A stretch of DNA of 64,000 nt from CAXBNV01 sp963977185 (GCA_963977185.1 CAXBNV010000001.1:62001-126000); one strand, 5' to 3'; counted from the stretch's first letter, positions 1-7,653 are shown. Notes: generated by a model from the sequence alone, not told the origin. Numbers and translations are program-made.

Positions 1-2
1 TA

Positions 3-329
3 TTAGAAGAATTAAATTTAGATAAAGTAAATAATTTATCTGAATTTAAAAATAAGACTAGTAAAATTAATGTAGATTTTAATTTAAATACGAATCTAAA
101 TACAAAGTTAAATTTTAAGAATAAGAATTTAATAAATAATTTAGATTCAGATAGTCAAAAAATACTAAAAGTACTAGATGATATGAATATAGAAAATAAG
201 ATAGCATCTTATGATTATATTATATCAAATAGCAAAGTGCATCAGGCTCAACTTTCTGTTTTACTAATGAATTTAGAATTAGACGGATTTATAAATAAGG
301 TTCCAGGAGGGTATTTAAAAATTGTTTAG
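3..329 (+). CDS. dprA: DNA processing protein DprA, C-terminal part (cut by window start)
   Basis: The reading frame is open from the first bases to a TAG stop, giving the last 108 residues of a protein. The final 35 residues form the winged-helix domain typical of the DprA C-terminus: a segment reading SNSKVHQAQLSVLLMNLELD and the ending GFINKVPGGYLKIV, which matches the family's usual PGGYxRL-type end. DprA loads RecA onto incoming single-stranded DNA during natural transformation. The Rossmann-fold core lies outside the window. The part before the winged helix is low-complexity and rich in Asn, Lys and Asp. The position just upstream of topA is the common smf/dprA-topA gene order. Confidence 0.8.
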   Translation, partial: LEELNLDKVNNLSEFKNKTSKINVDFNLNTNLNTKLNFKNKNLINNLDSDSQKILKVLDDMNIENKIASYDYIISNSKVHQAQLSVLLMNLELDGFINKVPGGYLKIV

Positions 330-417
330 AATAAATAAATTGTTTACAAAACTAGATTTATCCTTATACTTGCAGCTATATTAAAATATGTTTATTTGTT
401 AAATAGTTATAAATCGT

Positions 418-2730
418 ATGGCAAAAAAATTATTAATAGTTGAATCTCCTGCAAAAGCAAAGACAATAAATAAATATCTAGGAAAAGACTTTGTCGTCCT
501 AGCATCTTATGGTCATGTTCGTGATTTAGTTCCTAAAGAAGGGGCTGTTGAGGTGAATAATGATTATGTTATGCACTATCAACTAGTTGATAAAAACAAA
601 AAACATGTTGATAATATTGTTGCCGAATGTCGCAAAGCCGATGAATTATATCTTGCAACTGATCCAGATCGCGAAGGTGAGGCTATATCATGGCATATCA
701 AAGAAATTTTAAAAACTAAAAGAGGCTTTAAAGATAAGCCGGTTTACCGAATAGTTTTCAATGAAATAACTAAATCAGCAGTTTTAGATGCTTTTAATCA
801 TGCACGAGATATTTCTGATAATTTAGTAAATGCTCAGCAAGCAAGACGAGCTTTAGATTATTTAGTGGGATTTAATTTATCACCGTTATTATGGCGTAAA
901 ATTCGACGTGGACTTTCAGCAGGTAGAGTACAAAGCCCTGCTCTTAGAATGATTGTTGAGCGAGAAATAGAAATAGAGAAGTTTGCTACTAAAGAATATT
1001 GGTCTGTTTTAGGAAAATTAAATAAAGATAATACAAATTTTCAAGCTAAGCTTACTTTTTATGATAGTAAAAAAGTAGAGCAATTCTTTATTACTAATGA
1101 AAATGATGCAACTAATATAGTTGATAGCATTATTGCAGAGATAAAAAAGAATGATGATAAAATTAAAGTAGATAAAATTACTAAAAAGCAACGTAAAAGA
1201 AATCCTGCTGCACCATTTACTACGTCGACTTTGCAACAAGAAGCATCAAGAAAGTTAGGTTTTACAGCTCAAAGAACCATGCGGGTTGCCCAACAGTTAT
1301 ATGAAGGGATTGATATAGATAAAGAAGGCTCTCAAGGTTTAATTACCTATATGCGTACAGATTCGGTTAGTTTGTCTAATGATGCTGTTGATGAAATTAG
1401 AAAACTAATTACTAATAAGTATGGCGCTGATAAATGTCCAGACAGTCCCAGAGTCTATAAAACTAAATCTAAAAATGCTCAAGAAGCTCATGAAGCAATT
1501 AGACCTAGTTTGTCAAAACGTGAGCCTGATAAAATCAAAAGTTGTTTATCTGATGAACAGTTCAAATTATACAATTTAATTTGGAAGCGTACTGTTGCAT
1601 CACAAATGACCCAAGCTATAATGGATACTGTTGCGGTAGATTTTATTGCAGATAAGATAAATGCTATATTTAGAGCAAATGGTTCGACGATAAAAGATCC
1701 TGGATTTATGGCTGTATATTTAGAAAGCTTTGATGATGTGAAGTCTAATCAAGATGCAGATGATAAAGAAAAGATTTTACCCGAATTTAAAGAAGGTGAA
1801 ATGATCAATGTCAATGAGATCATTCCAGAACAACATTTTACTGAGCCACCGCCAAGGTATGGTGAAGCAAGTTTAGTAAAAATGCTAGAAGAGCATGGCA
1901 TAGGCCGACCATCAACTTACGCATCTATTATTGCGACATTACAAAATCGTGAATATGTTACTTTAGAAAATAAAAGATTTAGCCCAACAGATGTTGGACG
2001 TATAGTAACTAAATTCTTAACTGAGTATTTTACTAAATATGTTGATTATGAATTTACTGCAAAATTAGAAGATGAATTAGATGCTGTCTCACGAGGCGAA
2101 CAAGAGTGGATGCCTGTTTTAGATAACTTTTGGAAACCTTTTATAGAGTTAGTTCAAGATACTGATAAGAATGTCCAAAGAAAAGATGTAACACAAGAAA
2201 AGATTGATGAAAAGTGTCCCAAATGTGAGGGACAATTATCATTAAGACTTGGTAGGAGTGGCAGGTTTATTGGTTGTGATAACTACCCAGACTGTGATTA
2301 TACAAGAAGTTTAGATGAAGATGAAAATTCTGATGCTGATAATATCATCGAAGGTCGTAAGTGTCCAAAATGCGAAAAAGATTTAATCATAAAACGGGGA
2401 CCTTATGGTAAATTTATAGGTTGTAGTAGTTATCCTGATTGTAAATTTATTGAGCCTTTAGAAAAGCCTGAAGATACAGAAGTTCAGTGTCCTAAATGTA
2501 AAGAAGGTAATATTTTAAAGCGTAAATCAAGACGAGGTAAAATATTTTTCTCTTGCGAAAGATATCCAAAATGTGATTATGCTTTATGGAATGAGCCATT
2601 AAAAGAACCATGCCCTAAGTGTGATTGGCCAATTTTGACTTTAAAGACTACTAAAAAAGCTGGAACTCAAAAAGTTTGTCCTGAAAAAAGCTGTAGTTTT
2701 AAAGAAGATGTTGTTGATGCTGAAGAATAA
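418..2730 (+). CDS. topA: DNA topoisomerase I
   Basis: Type IA topoisomerase that relaxes negative supercoils. The N-terminal Toprim domain has the conserved Glu in IVESPAKAK (E9) and the acidic TDPDREGE motif (residues 81-88). The catalytic tyrosine is Y311 in GLITYMRTDS. Four Cys4 zinc-ribbon-like repeats fill the C-terminus, beginning CPKCEGQ, CPKCEKD, CPKCKEG and CPKCDWP. The length of 770 aa is shorter than the 865 aa of E. coli TopA because the basic C-terminal extension is missing. The start is the first ATG, 88 bp after dprA. All key residues are present, so the gene looks functional. Confidence 0.97.
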   Translation: MAKKLLIVESPAKAKTINKYLGKDFVVLASYGHVRDLVPKEGAVEVNNDYVMHYQLVDKNKKHVDNIVAECRKADELYLATDPDREGEAISWHIKEILKTKRGFKDKPVYRIVFNEITKSAVLDAFNHARDISDNLVNAQQARRALDYLVGFNLSPLLWRKIRRGLSAGRVQSPALRMIVEREIEIEKFATKEYWSVLGKLNKDNTNFQAKLTFYDSKKVEQFFITNENDATNIVDSIIAEIKKNDDKIKVDKITKKQRKRNPAAPFTTSTLQQEASRKLGFTAQRTMRVAQQLYEGIDIDKEGSQGLITYMRTDSVSLSNDAVDEIRKLITNKYGADKCPDSPRVYKTKSKNAQEAHEAIRPSLSKREPDKIKSCLSDEQFKLYNLIWKRTVASQMTQAIMDTVAVDFIADKINAIFRANGSTIKDPGFMAVYLESFDDVKSNQDADDKEKILPEFKEGEMINVNEIIPEQHFTEPPPRYGEASLVKMLEEHGIGRPSTYASIIATLQNREYVTLENKRFSPTDVGRIVTKFLTEYFTKYVDYEFTAKLEDELDAVSRGEQEWMPVLDNFWKPFIELVQDTDKNVQRKDVTQEKIDEKCPKCEGQLSLRLGRSGRFIGCDNYPDCDYTRSLDEDENSDADNIIEGRKCPKCEKDLIIKRGPYGKFIGCSSYPDCKFIEPLEKPEDTEVQCPKCKEGNILKRKSRRGKIFFSCERYPKCDYALWNEPLKEPCPKCDWPILTLKTTKKAGTQKVCPEKSCSFKEDVVDAEE

Positions 2731-2732
2731 TG

Positions 2733-2778
2733 AATGATATTCCTATAGAGGATATTATATCATTACTCTAAAATTTTT
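2733..2778 (+). terminator. Possible topA terminator hairpin
   Basis: AATGATAT (2733-2740) can pair with ATATCATT (2757-2764). An inner TCCT/AGGA helix closes an ATAG loop and four bases are left unpaired. An AT-rich stretch ending in five T's follows. The stem is weak, which is normal in such AT-rich DNA, and the U-tract is not immediately adjacent. Confidence 0.35.
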
Positions 2779-2896
2779 ACCGAACGGTAAATAAACTAGG
2801 ATTTTTAATCAGATATTATTGTTTTATTACCGTTCGGTATAATTAAGCTTAAAATATTTAAATATGTGCTATAATTATACCGAACGGTATAATTAT
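2777..2896 (+). promoter_or_regulatory. hipBA operator-promoter region with three palindromes
   Basis: Three copies of a palindrome with core TACCG-NN-CGGTA lie at 2777-2790, 2828-2839 and 2871-2896. The third extends to a 26-bp inverted repeat, perfect except for its AA centre. A strong extended -10 element (TGCTATAAT, 2867-2875) overlaps the third site, so a repressor bound there would block RNA polymerase. HipB proteins are known to repress their own operon by binding several palindromes of this sort. The assignment of HipB as the ligand is inferred from position. Confidence 0.75.
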
Positions 2897-2904
2897 AGAA
2901 TAAT

Positions 2905-3126
2905 ATGATGAATCAACAAATTTTTAATAGTGTAGAACTAGGCTGTATAATAAGAAAAGCTCGTAAAGCTCAAGGGTTAACTCAAGAAGATTTGTCTGGT
3001 ATGACAGGAACAGGAATTAGATTTATTAGTGAGTTAGAAAGAGGTAAGCAAACTGCTCAGATTGGAAAAGTAATTTCTGTTATTAGTACCTTAGGTCTTG
3101 TTATGAGTATTTCTAGTGAATGGTAA
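2905..3126 (+). CDS. hipB: HipB-type antitoxin, XRE-family regulator
   Basis: A 73-residue protein that is almost entirely one helix-turn-helix domain. The helix pair spans roughly residues 21-50 and includes KAQGLTQEDLSGMTG and FISELERGKQTA, the classic XRE/HipB signature. It should neutralise the neighbouring HipA kinase and repress the operon through the palindromes just upstream. The stop codon overlaps the hipA start (ATGGTAA), indicating translational coupling. Two adjacent ATG codons (2905 and 2908) could both serve as start. No strong ribosome binding site is visible. It is shorter than E. coli HipB (88 aa). Confidence 0.85.
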   Translation: MMNQQIFNSVELGCIIRKARKAQGLTQEDLSGMTGTGIRFISELERGKQTAQIGKVISVISTLGLVMSISSEW

Positions 3127-4418
3127 AATTTATTATGAATAAAAATAATAATAAAATTTTAGATGTGTATCTTTATAATAATTTTGCCGGCAAGTTGTTT
3201 TTTAAGAATGGTCTTTTAAGCTTTCAATATGATCAACAATATTTGAACAGTAAATCTCCTAAAGCGTTATCTTATTCTATCCCATTATCAAATAAGCAAT
3301 ATGATCATAAAATAACTGAATCATTTTTTTCTGGGTTACTACCTGAAGAAAATATCAGAAGACAAATTGCTAAATATTTACATATTTCTTATCAAAATAC
3401 TTTTGCTTTACTAGATGCAATTGGCGGGGAATGTGCAGGGGCTATTTCTGTATACAAAGAAGATTATAATATTAATCAAAATATAAATAAATATAACTAT
3501 AAAATTCTAACCGATAACGAAGCATCTGATATTTTATTACATCTTGATAAAATACCAATGTATATAGATAAAGATGATGTAAGAATTTCAGGTGCTGGAG
3601 CACAAGATAAATTAATTATATCACTTGTTGATAATAAAATAGCAATACCATTAAAAGGCACTCCATCTAGTTATATTCTTAAGCCTGAAATAAAGGGTTT
3701 TCAATATACCGTTGAAAATGAGTTTTTTTGTATGCAACTTGCAAAAAATATAGGACTACCTGTTCCAGATACTTTTATATATACACTAAAAGATAAAAAT
3801 TTTTATTTAGTTAAGCGCTATGATAGGCAGCATTTAAATGATGGAATTATTTTAAGGTTGCATCAAGAAGATTTTTGCCAAGCTTTACATATAGCGCCAA
3901 TACAAAAATATGAGAATGAAGGGGGTCCAAGTTTAAAACAGTGTTTTGAATTGTTGGATCAAAAAATCAAATTAGGGTTAATGTCAGGTGATAATAAATT
4001 TACTTTGCTAAAAGGTATTATTTTTAATTTTTTAATTGGGAATGGCGATGCACATGGTAAAAATTTTTCTATATTATATGATAAAGACAAAGATAAAGAA
4101 AGTTTAGCTCCTTTTTATGATTTGTTGTCAACGCGTGTATATACAAATTCACAGAAAAGCAAAATGGCAATGAAATTAGGAAATAAATATAAATTTAAAG
4201 ATGTGACTTTAAAACAGTTTGAATATTTAAGTGATGATATCGGATTTAGATTTGATTTTGTTAAAAAACAAATAAAAAATGCAATAGAAAATATTAATAA
4301 AGAAGCAGTTATATTAATAGAAAAATTAAATAAAGATCAAAAATACAGTTGTGATATTTATAATTCAATTTTTGAAATTATAAAAGAGAACTCAGCAAAA
4401 CTTATAATAAAGAACTAA
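3120..4418 (+). CDS. hipA: HipA-type serine/threonine kinase toxin
   Basis: 432 residues, close to E. coli HipA (440 aa). HipA kinases phosphorylate an aminoacyl-tRNA synthetase (GltX in E. coli) and so arrest translation, producing dormancy. Visible signatures are the Gly/Ala-rich ATP loop SGAGAQDKLIISL (residues 157-169), the nucleotide-binding lysine in SYILKPE, the catalytic loop GNGDAHGKN (catalytic Asp310, Asn315) and the metal-binding PFYDL (Asp334). The ORF starts at 3120 inside the hipB stop; a second ATG at 3135 is possible. All catalytic residues are present, so the toxin looks active. The target cannot be predicted from sequence. Confidence 0.92.
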   Translation: MVKFIMNKNNNKILDVYLYNNFAGKLFFKNGLLSFQYDQQYLNSKSPKALSYSIPLSNKQYDHKITESFFSGLLPEENIRRQIAKYLHISYQNTFALLDAIGGECAGAISVYKEDYNINQNINKYNYKILTDNEASDILLHLDKIPMYIDKDDVRISGAGAQDKLIISLVDNKIAIPLKGTPSSYILKPEIKGFQYTVENEFFCMQLAKNIGLPVPDTFIYTLKDKNFYLVKRYDRQHLNDGIILRLHQEDFCQALHIAPIQKYENEGGPSLKQCFELLDQKIKLGLMSGDNKFTLLKGIIFNFLIGNGDAHGKNFSILYDKDKDKESLAPFYDLLSTRVYTNSQKSKMAMKLGNKYKFKDVTLKQFEYLSDDIGFRFDFVKKQIKNAIENINKEAVILIEKLNKDQKYSCDIYNSIFEIIKENSAKLIIKN

Positions 4419-4465
4419 TAAAAATTTATTGATAAATAACGGTTTTTATGATAATTTAGTCGTCA

Positions 4466-4486
4466 AATTGAAATTTAATTTCAATT
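4466..4486. repeat. Inverted repeat between hipA and tRNA-Val
   Basis: AATTGAAAT and ATTTCAATT form a perfect 9-bp inverted repeat around a TTA loop. It lies between the end of hipA and the tRNA gene. It has no U-tract, so it is not a clear intrinsic terminator; it could lie in the tRNA leader. Confidence 0.4.
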
Positions 4487-4497
4487 CATTCAATAAT

Positions 4498-4574
4498 AGG
4501 CACGTAGCTCAGTTGGTTAGAGCATCACCTTGACATGGTGGGGGTCGTTGGTTCGAGTCCAATCGTGCCTACCA
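4498..4574 (+). tRNA. tRNA-Val (anticodon GAC)
   Basis: A complete 77-nt tRNA with the CCA end encoded. The acceptor stem AGGCACG pairs fully with CGTGCCT. The D-arm reads GCTCAGTTGGTTAGAGC, the anticodon loop is TTGACAT with anticodon GAC, and the T-arm has GTTGG-TTCGAGT-CCAAT. Its 3' part (4524-4574) is repeated at 7680-7730, marking this tRNA as the integration site of a mobile element. The gene remains intact after integration because the element carried a copy of the 3' end. Confidence 0.96.
4524..4574 (+). repeat. Attachment site attL inside tRNA-Val
   Basis: The last 51 bases of tRNA-Val, from the anticodon stem through CCA, recur as a direct repeat at 7680-7730. The two copies differ only at 4560 (C) versus 7716 (A). 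Tyrosine integrases typically recombine within such tRNA 3' segments. Confidence 0.9.
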
Positions 4575-4647
4575 AATAAATCAATACGTTATCTCCTTTT
4601 TAATTTATTCCTCGCATCTCCAGAGTGCAAATGGAGTGTATTTTTAG

Positions 4648-4663
4648 CGAACAATAATGAACA
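4648..4663 (+). repeat. Putative integrase arm-type repeats, left end
   Basis: CGAACA (4648-4653) and TGAACA (4658-4663) are spaced 10 bp apart. A further CGAACA lies at 4711-4716. The same pair appears in opposite orientation near the right end (7638-7653). Mirrored, helically phased direct repeats inside both ends fit arm-type binding sites of a lambda-like integrase. The role is inferred from arrangement only. Confidence 0.5.
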
Positions 4664-4770
4664 ATTTTAGTATTTAGTTAAATTAACAGTATCAAATAAA
4701 TATGTTATAACGAACAAATTATCAGATTAAAATCCATATAATTTTTTATTAACTTTGATATGTAAGTAAT

Positions 4771-4789
4771 GTAATATTCTTAATATTAC
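4771..4789. promoter_or_regulatory. Palindrome upstream of the SIR2-like gene
   Basis: GTAATATT and AATATTAC form a perfect 8-bp inverted repeat around CTT. It ends 17 bp before the ATG at 4806 and directly abuts a strong ribosome binding site (AAGGAG, 4791-4796). It could be an operator for the island's XRE protein or an mRNA hairpin limiting expression of a potentially toxic product. No second copy is seen at the XRE/AlpA divergent region. Confidence 0.45.
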
Positions 4790-4805
4790 AAAGGAGTTTA
4801 GTTGT

Positions 4806-5978
4806 ATGTTTGTTAAAAAAACTTTATTAATTCTTGGAGCTGGTGCGAGTATACCTTATGGTTATCCATCTGGTTTAGAGCTGGTAAAGAAGATAATTGA
4901 TGCTATAGATAATGACGAAATTTATTTTCCATTAAAAAATGGAGATAATTATGAATTTAACCTCGAAAAATTTAGTCAAAATAATAATTACGGTATAGAA
5001 GCTATTTCTAATGATATCAAAGAATTTCCCGATTATTTTAATTACGTAAGAGATATAACTATTATAAGGCCACCTGGTTCTTCATGTAAGTACATCAAAA
5101 TAAATCTACATCAAATAATAGAACTAGAACAATTAAGAAATGTATTAACGCAACATGCTCCAATTTCAATTGATAATTTTTTAAGAGTTAATCCTTCATT
5201 TAGAGCAGCGGGAAAATTAATGATAACTTATTGTTTATTAAAATGTGAAGATCCAAATAAATTTGAAATTAATAATAATGATAATTGGTATCCATATTTG
5301 CTTAATGATATTTTACATACATGTGCAGATAGACCAGAAAATATTTCAAAAAATAATTTGGAAATAGTTTCATTTAATTATGATGTAAGTTTAGATAGAT
5401 ATTTATTTGATAAACTGTCTAATACAGAAATATTAACAAATTATGATCCAGCTAAAAGTTACTTAGAACAATTTAATATTCAGCATATATACGGCTCCTT
5501 ATATGATGCTAAACAACAACAATCATATGGTAAATATTTTTCAGATGAAGATTCTTCTAAAAATAATCCTGAGGAAAAAGTTATTAAAAAATTAAAGAGA
5601 TTTAATGCAAGTTTCAATTTACAAGATAACATATCAGTTATGTATGAAGAAAGATTAGGAAATAATAAATTTAAAGAAAGTTTAATGAGAAATGAGGAAA
5701 TCATAATAATAGGCTTTGGATTTGATAGGACTAATTTAGATATTTTAGGGTTTCCAAAAAAGTTACTAGAATATAATGATATATTTCCACGTAAGACAAT
5801 TAAATATTTAAATTATAAGGGAAAAATGACGGCTCTAGATTTTGAATTTGAAGAAATAAAACAAAAATGCGAGGGTAGATCAATAGGAGGAATTCCTCAA
5901 AAAGTGAAGATTGTAAAATCTCATGCTGAATCTATTAAAGATGCTTATAGTTATGATTTTAAAAGTTCTTTAATTTAA
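4806..5978 (+). CDS. SIR2-like domain protein, putative NAD-consuming immune effector
   Basis: 390 residues. The N-terminus has the SIR2-type nucleotide loop LGAGASIPYGYPSG (10-23). Further family marks are SIDNFL (121-126), SFNYD (189-193) and QHIYGSLY (226-233), which supply the Asn/Asp and His used by SIR2-like NADases such as ThsA. IIIIGFGFDRTNLD (299-312) closes the Rossmann fold. In phage defence systems such domains deplete NAD+ to stop infection. No sensor domain (STAND, Argonaute or SLOG) is fused, so sensing may come from the partner gene, which follows 14 bp downstream. A strong ribosome binding site precedes the start. NADase activity and a defence role are inferred from family and context. 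Confidence 0.78.
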   Translation: MFVKKTLLILGAGASIPYGYPSGLELVKKIIDAIDNDEIYFPLKNGDNYEFNLEKFSQNNNYGIEAISNDIKEFPDYFNYVRDITIIRPPGSSCKYIKINLHQIIELEQLRNVLTQHAPISIDNFLRVNPSFRAAGKLMITYCLLKCEDPNKFEINNNDNWYPYLLNDILHTCADRPENISKNNLEIVSFNYDVSLDRYLFDKLSNTEILTNYDPAKSYLEQFNIQHIYGSLYDAKQQQSYGKYFSDEDSSKNNPEEKVIKKLKRFNASFNLQDNISVMYEERLGNNKFKESLMRNEEIIIIGFGFDRTNLDILGFPKKLLEYNDIFPRKTIKYLNYKGKMTALDFEFEEIKQKCEGRSIGGIPQKVKIVKSHAESIKDAYSYDFKSSLI

Positions 5979-5992
5979 ATAAGAGTAATAAT

Positions 5993-6817
5993 ATGTCATT
6001 TAGTAAACGTAATAAATTAATTAAAATTTGTTTGCAAGTTGAAACAATGAGTGAGCAATTAAGAATTGATATATTTAATTTATTTTACCCAATAATCGAG
6101 GGCTTTGTTTCATTTAGGGATTATAAATTTTCTTTTAATAATAAAATAATAGCACAATCATTATTTGTTGAATTTTTTCACCAAAGGTTGAGTTCTTTTC
6201 CACATCCAATGGGTTATTGCGAAGTTATAGAAAAATTATATTATGAATTATTATGGAATGAGGTTTATGATTTTATAGAGTTTTTTATTAAAAAGATGAT
6301 ATCTCCAAAAAAAGAAATAATAATGAATAAACTAAATCAGGTATTGGAATCAAATCAATCGTCATACCGAATATTAAATGACATCGTTCAGCCAATAATA
6401 AATGAAGTAGAAATAAAAAATATTGAGAATGCTACGAGTATAGAATCTGACAAAGTACATAATCACTTAATAAAAGCACAACAATTGTATTCCAATAAGC
6501 TAAACCCAGATTATGAAAATTCTTGCTTGGAATCTTCAAAGGCTATTGAGTCTTTTTTGCGTGATATATTTAAGAATAAAGAAATATTAAGCAAAAATGT
6601 TAAGCGATTACAAATAAATAAATTAATAAATCAACACATATTAAGGATAATTGAAATTTTAAGTCATTTTAGAGGAGACGAGCTGGCACATGCTAAAAAA
6701 GCAGAGCAAAAAGATTTAACTTTGCAAGACGCACTATTTGTACATGTTACTAGTTGTTCATTTATAAATTATCTTAAACAGATTCTAATAAAGTTAAAAT
6801 TGATTATACTTGCCTAA
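5993..6817 (+). CDS. AbiJ-type (AbiJ_NTD4-like) protein with HEPN-like C-terminus
   Basis: 274 residues. The N-terminal half resembles the AbiJ_NTD4 family: FSKRNKLIKICLQVETM near the start and EVYDFIEFF at about 90-98. The C-terminal half resembles the helical domain usually paired with it, with NPDYENSCLESSKAIES (171-187), FRGDELAHA (226-234) and a final SCSFINYL. R227 and H233 make an Rx5H spacing like the catalytic Rx4-6H motif of HEPN RNases. AbiJ-family proteins are linked to abortive phage infection. The gene has its own Shine-Dalgarno (AAGAG) 7 nt before the ATG and lies 14 bp after the SIR2-like gene, so the two are almost certainly co-expressed. Its 3' end overlaps the opposing AlpA-type gene by 14 bp. 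Confidence 0.72.
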   Translation: MSFSKRNKLIKICLQVETMSEQLRIDIFNLFYPIIEGFVSFRDYKFSFNNKIIAQSLFVEFFHQRLSSFPHPMGYCEVIEKLYYELLWNEVYDFIEFFIKKMISPKKEIIMNKLNQVLESNQSSYRILNDIVQPIINEVEIKNIENATSIESDKVHNHLIKAQQLYSNKLNPDYENSCLESSKAIESFLRDIFKNKEILSKNVKRLQINKLINQHILRIIEILSHFRGDELAHAKKAEQKDLTLQDALFVHVTSCSFINYLKQILIKLKLIILA

Positions 6818-6998
6818 ACTGGTGAAGCCAATTATCCAAATCTTCTCTCAAATATCGAATAGATTTACCAAATTTTATAAATCTAGGGCTTTGGGTTCTA
6901 TTGGGAAATTTGCCGTTCATTCTATCTTGAGCAAGATAAGATCTGCTTATTCTTAAATAATATGCAGCTTCTTTTTCTGTAAATACTTTTTGTTTCAT
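6804..6998 (-). CDS. AlpA-family / excisionase-type DNA-binding protein
   Basis: 64 residues with a MerR/excisionase-like winged helix: FTEKEAAYYLRISRSYLAQD, then a FPNRTQSPRFIKFGKSIRY hairpin and the ending LREDLDNWL. Proteins of this size and form act as recombination directionality factors or as activators of integrase genes in islands and satellites. It is transcribed away from the XRE gene and converges on the end of the AbiJ-type gene. With the integrase broken it may now act only as a regulator. Confidence 0.75.
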   Translation of the reverse strand: MKQKVFTEKEAAYYLRISRSYLAQDRMNGKFPNRTQSPRFIKFGKSIRYLREDLDNWLHQFRQV

Positions 6999-7073
6999 GT
7001 TAAGTGTACTCCATTGTGATATTTAAAAAAAATTGGATTACGATTAAAAGCAACAATAAATGCTTTAACAGAT

Positions 7074-7406
7074 TTGAAAAGTCGAGATTTCGCAAGAATA
7101 TTAAATATTGCGCCTTCAGCATATTCTCAACATGAGAAGGGTAAAAGATTACCTAGTATTGAATCAATTCTCAAATATGCAAAATCTTATAAAATTCATC
7201 CAGAATGGATTTTAACTGGTGATTCTTGCATTACATATCCATGTAACAAAGATAATGAAATTAAAGTAAAGCATAAAGATTCTTTGCTAGGGTTAAAAGA
7301 TAATACTTATTTACCACAATTAAAAAATAATAGTCAGTGTATAGTTGATGTTGAAGTATTATTAAGTGAATTTTTTTCAATTAACTGCCATTCTAAAGCA
7401 TTTTGA
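7074..7406 (+). CDS. XRE-family repressor with a disrupted 5' end
   Basis: The helix-turn-helix is clear: DFARILNIAPSAYSQHEKGK (from residue 5), then HPEWILTGD. The only usual start in this frame is TTG at 7074, which would omit the first helix. The same frame upstream encodes a good first helix (IGLRLKATINAL), but no ATG, GTG or TTG precedes it; a TGA lies at 7017 and an ATT at 7032. A run of eight A's at 7025-7032 separates this frame from a GTG at 7016: removing one A would restore a continuous repressor starting MIFKKIGLRL. This suggests a recent frameshift or slippage. The C-terminus runs antisense into the integrase remnant and may be abnormal. Confidence 0.6.
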   Translation: MKSRDFARILNIAPSAYSQHEKGKRLPSIESILKYAKSYKIHPEWILTGDSCITYPCNKDNEIKVKHKDSLLGLKDNTYLPQLKNNSQCIVDVEVLLSEFFSINCHSKAF

Positions 7407-7616
7407 TAATGCTGATTTTAAAGCTGATACATTTCTATTAACAGTTGCTCTAGAAATATTATTTTTTATTCTCTTAGTTTGCCATGACTCAACTATAAAT
7501 GGTGTTATATTTTTTAGTTTAGTATTGCCTATTACTGGTAAAAAATTCACCAAATGGTTAAGAGATTTAACGTCAGATTTTCTATTTAATAAAAACCAAG
7601 CTTTATAATATAATCA
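7377..7616 (-). pseudogene. Tyrosine-type integrase remnant (N-terminal core-binding domain)
   Basis: Reading the minus strand from 7616 to a TGA at 7377-7379 gives about 76 residues without a start codon. The stretch includes KNITPFIVESWQTKRIKNN, then ISRATVNRNVSALKSALSKC, which closely resembles the SAM-like core-binding domain of phage integrases. The upstream part and the whole catalytic domain (Arg-His-Arg-Tyr) are missing. The fragment lies right beside attR, where the island's integrase gene would be expected. The overlapping plus-strand frame at 7366-7608 is its antisense shadow. Confidence 0.78.
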
Positions 7617-7637
7617 ATTGAGTTTAAAAGTTAATTG

Positions 7638-7653
7638 TGTTCACTGCTGTTCA
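7638..7653 (-). repeat. Putative integrase arm-type repeats, right end
   Basis: Two TGTTCA hexamers (7638-7643 and 7648-7653), which read TGAACA on the minus strand, are spaced 10 bp apart. They mirror the pair at 4648-4663 near the other end. They lie 26 bp inside attR. Confidence 0.5.

Noticed and set aside
7366..7608. 80-residue plus-strand ORF between the XRE gene and attR
   Set aside because: It is antisense to the integrase remnant, whose minus-strand translation matches a real domain; the plus-strand product resembles nothing.
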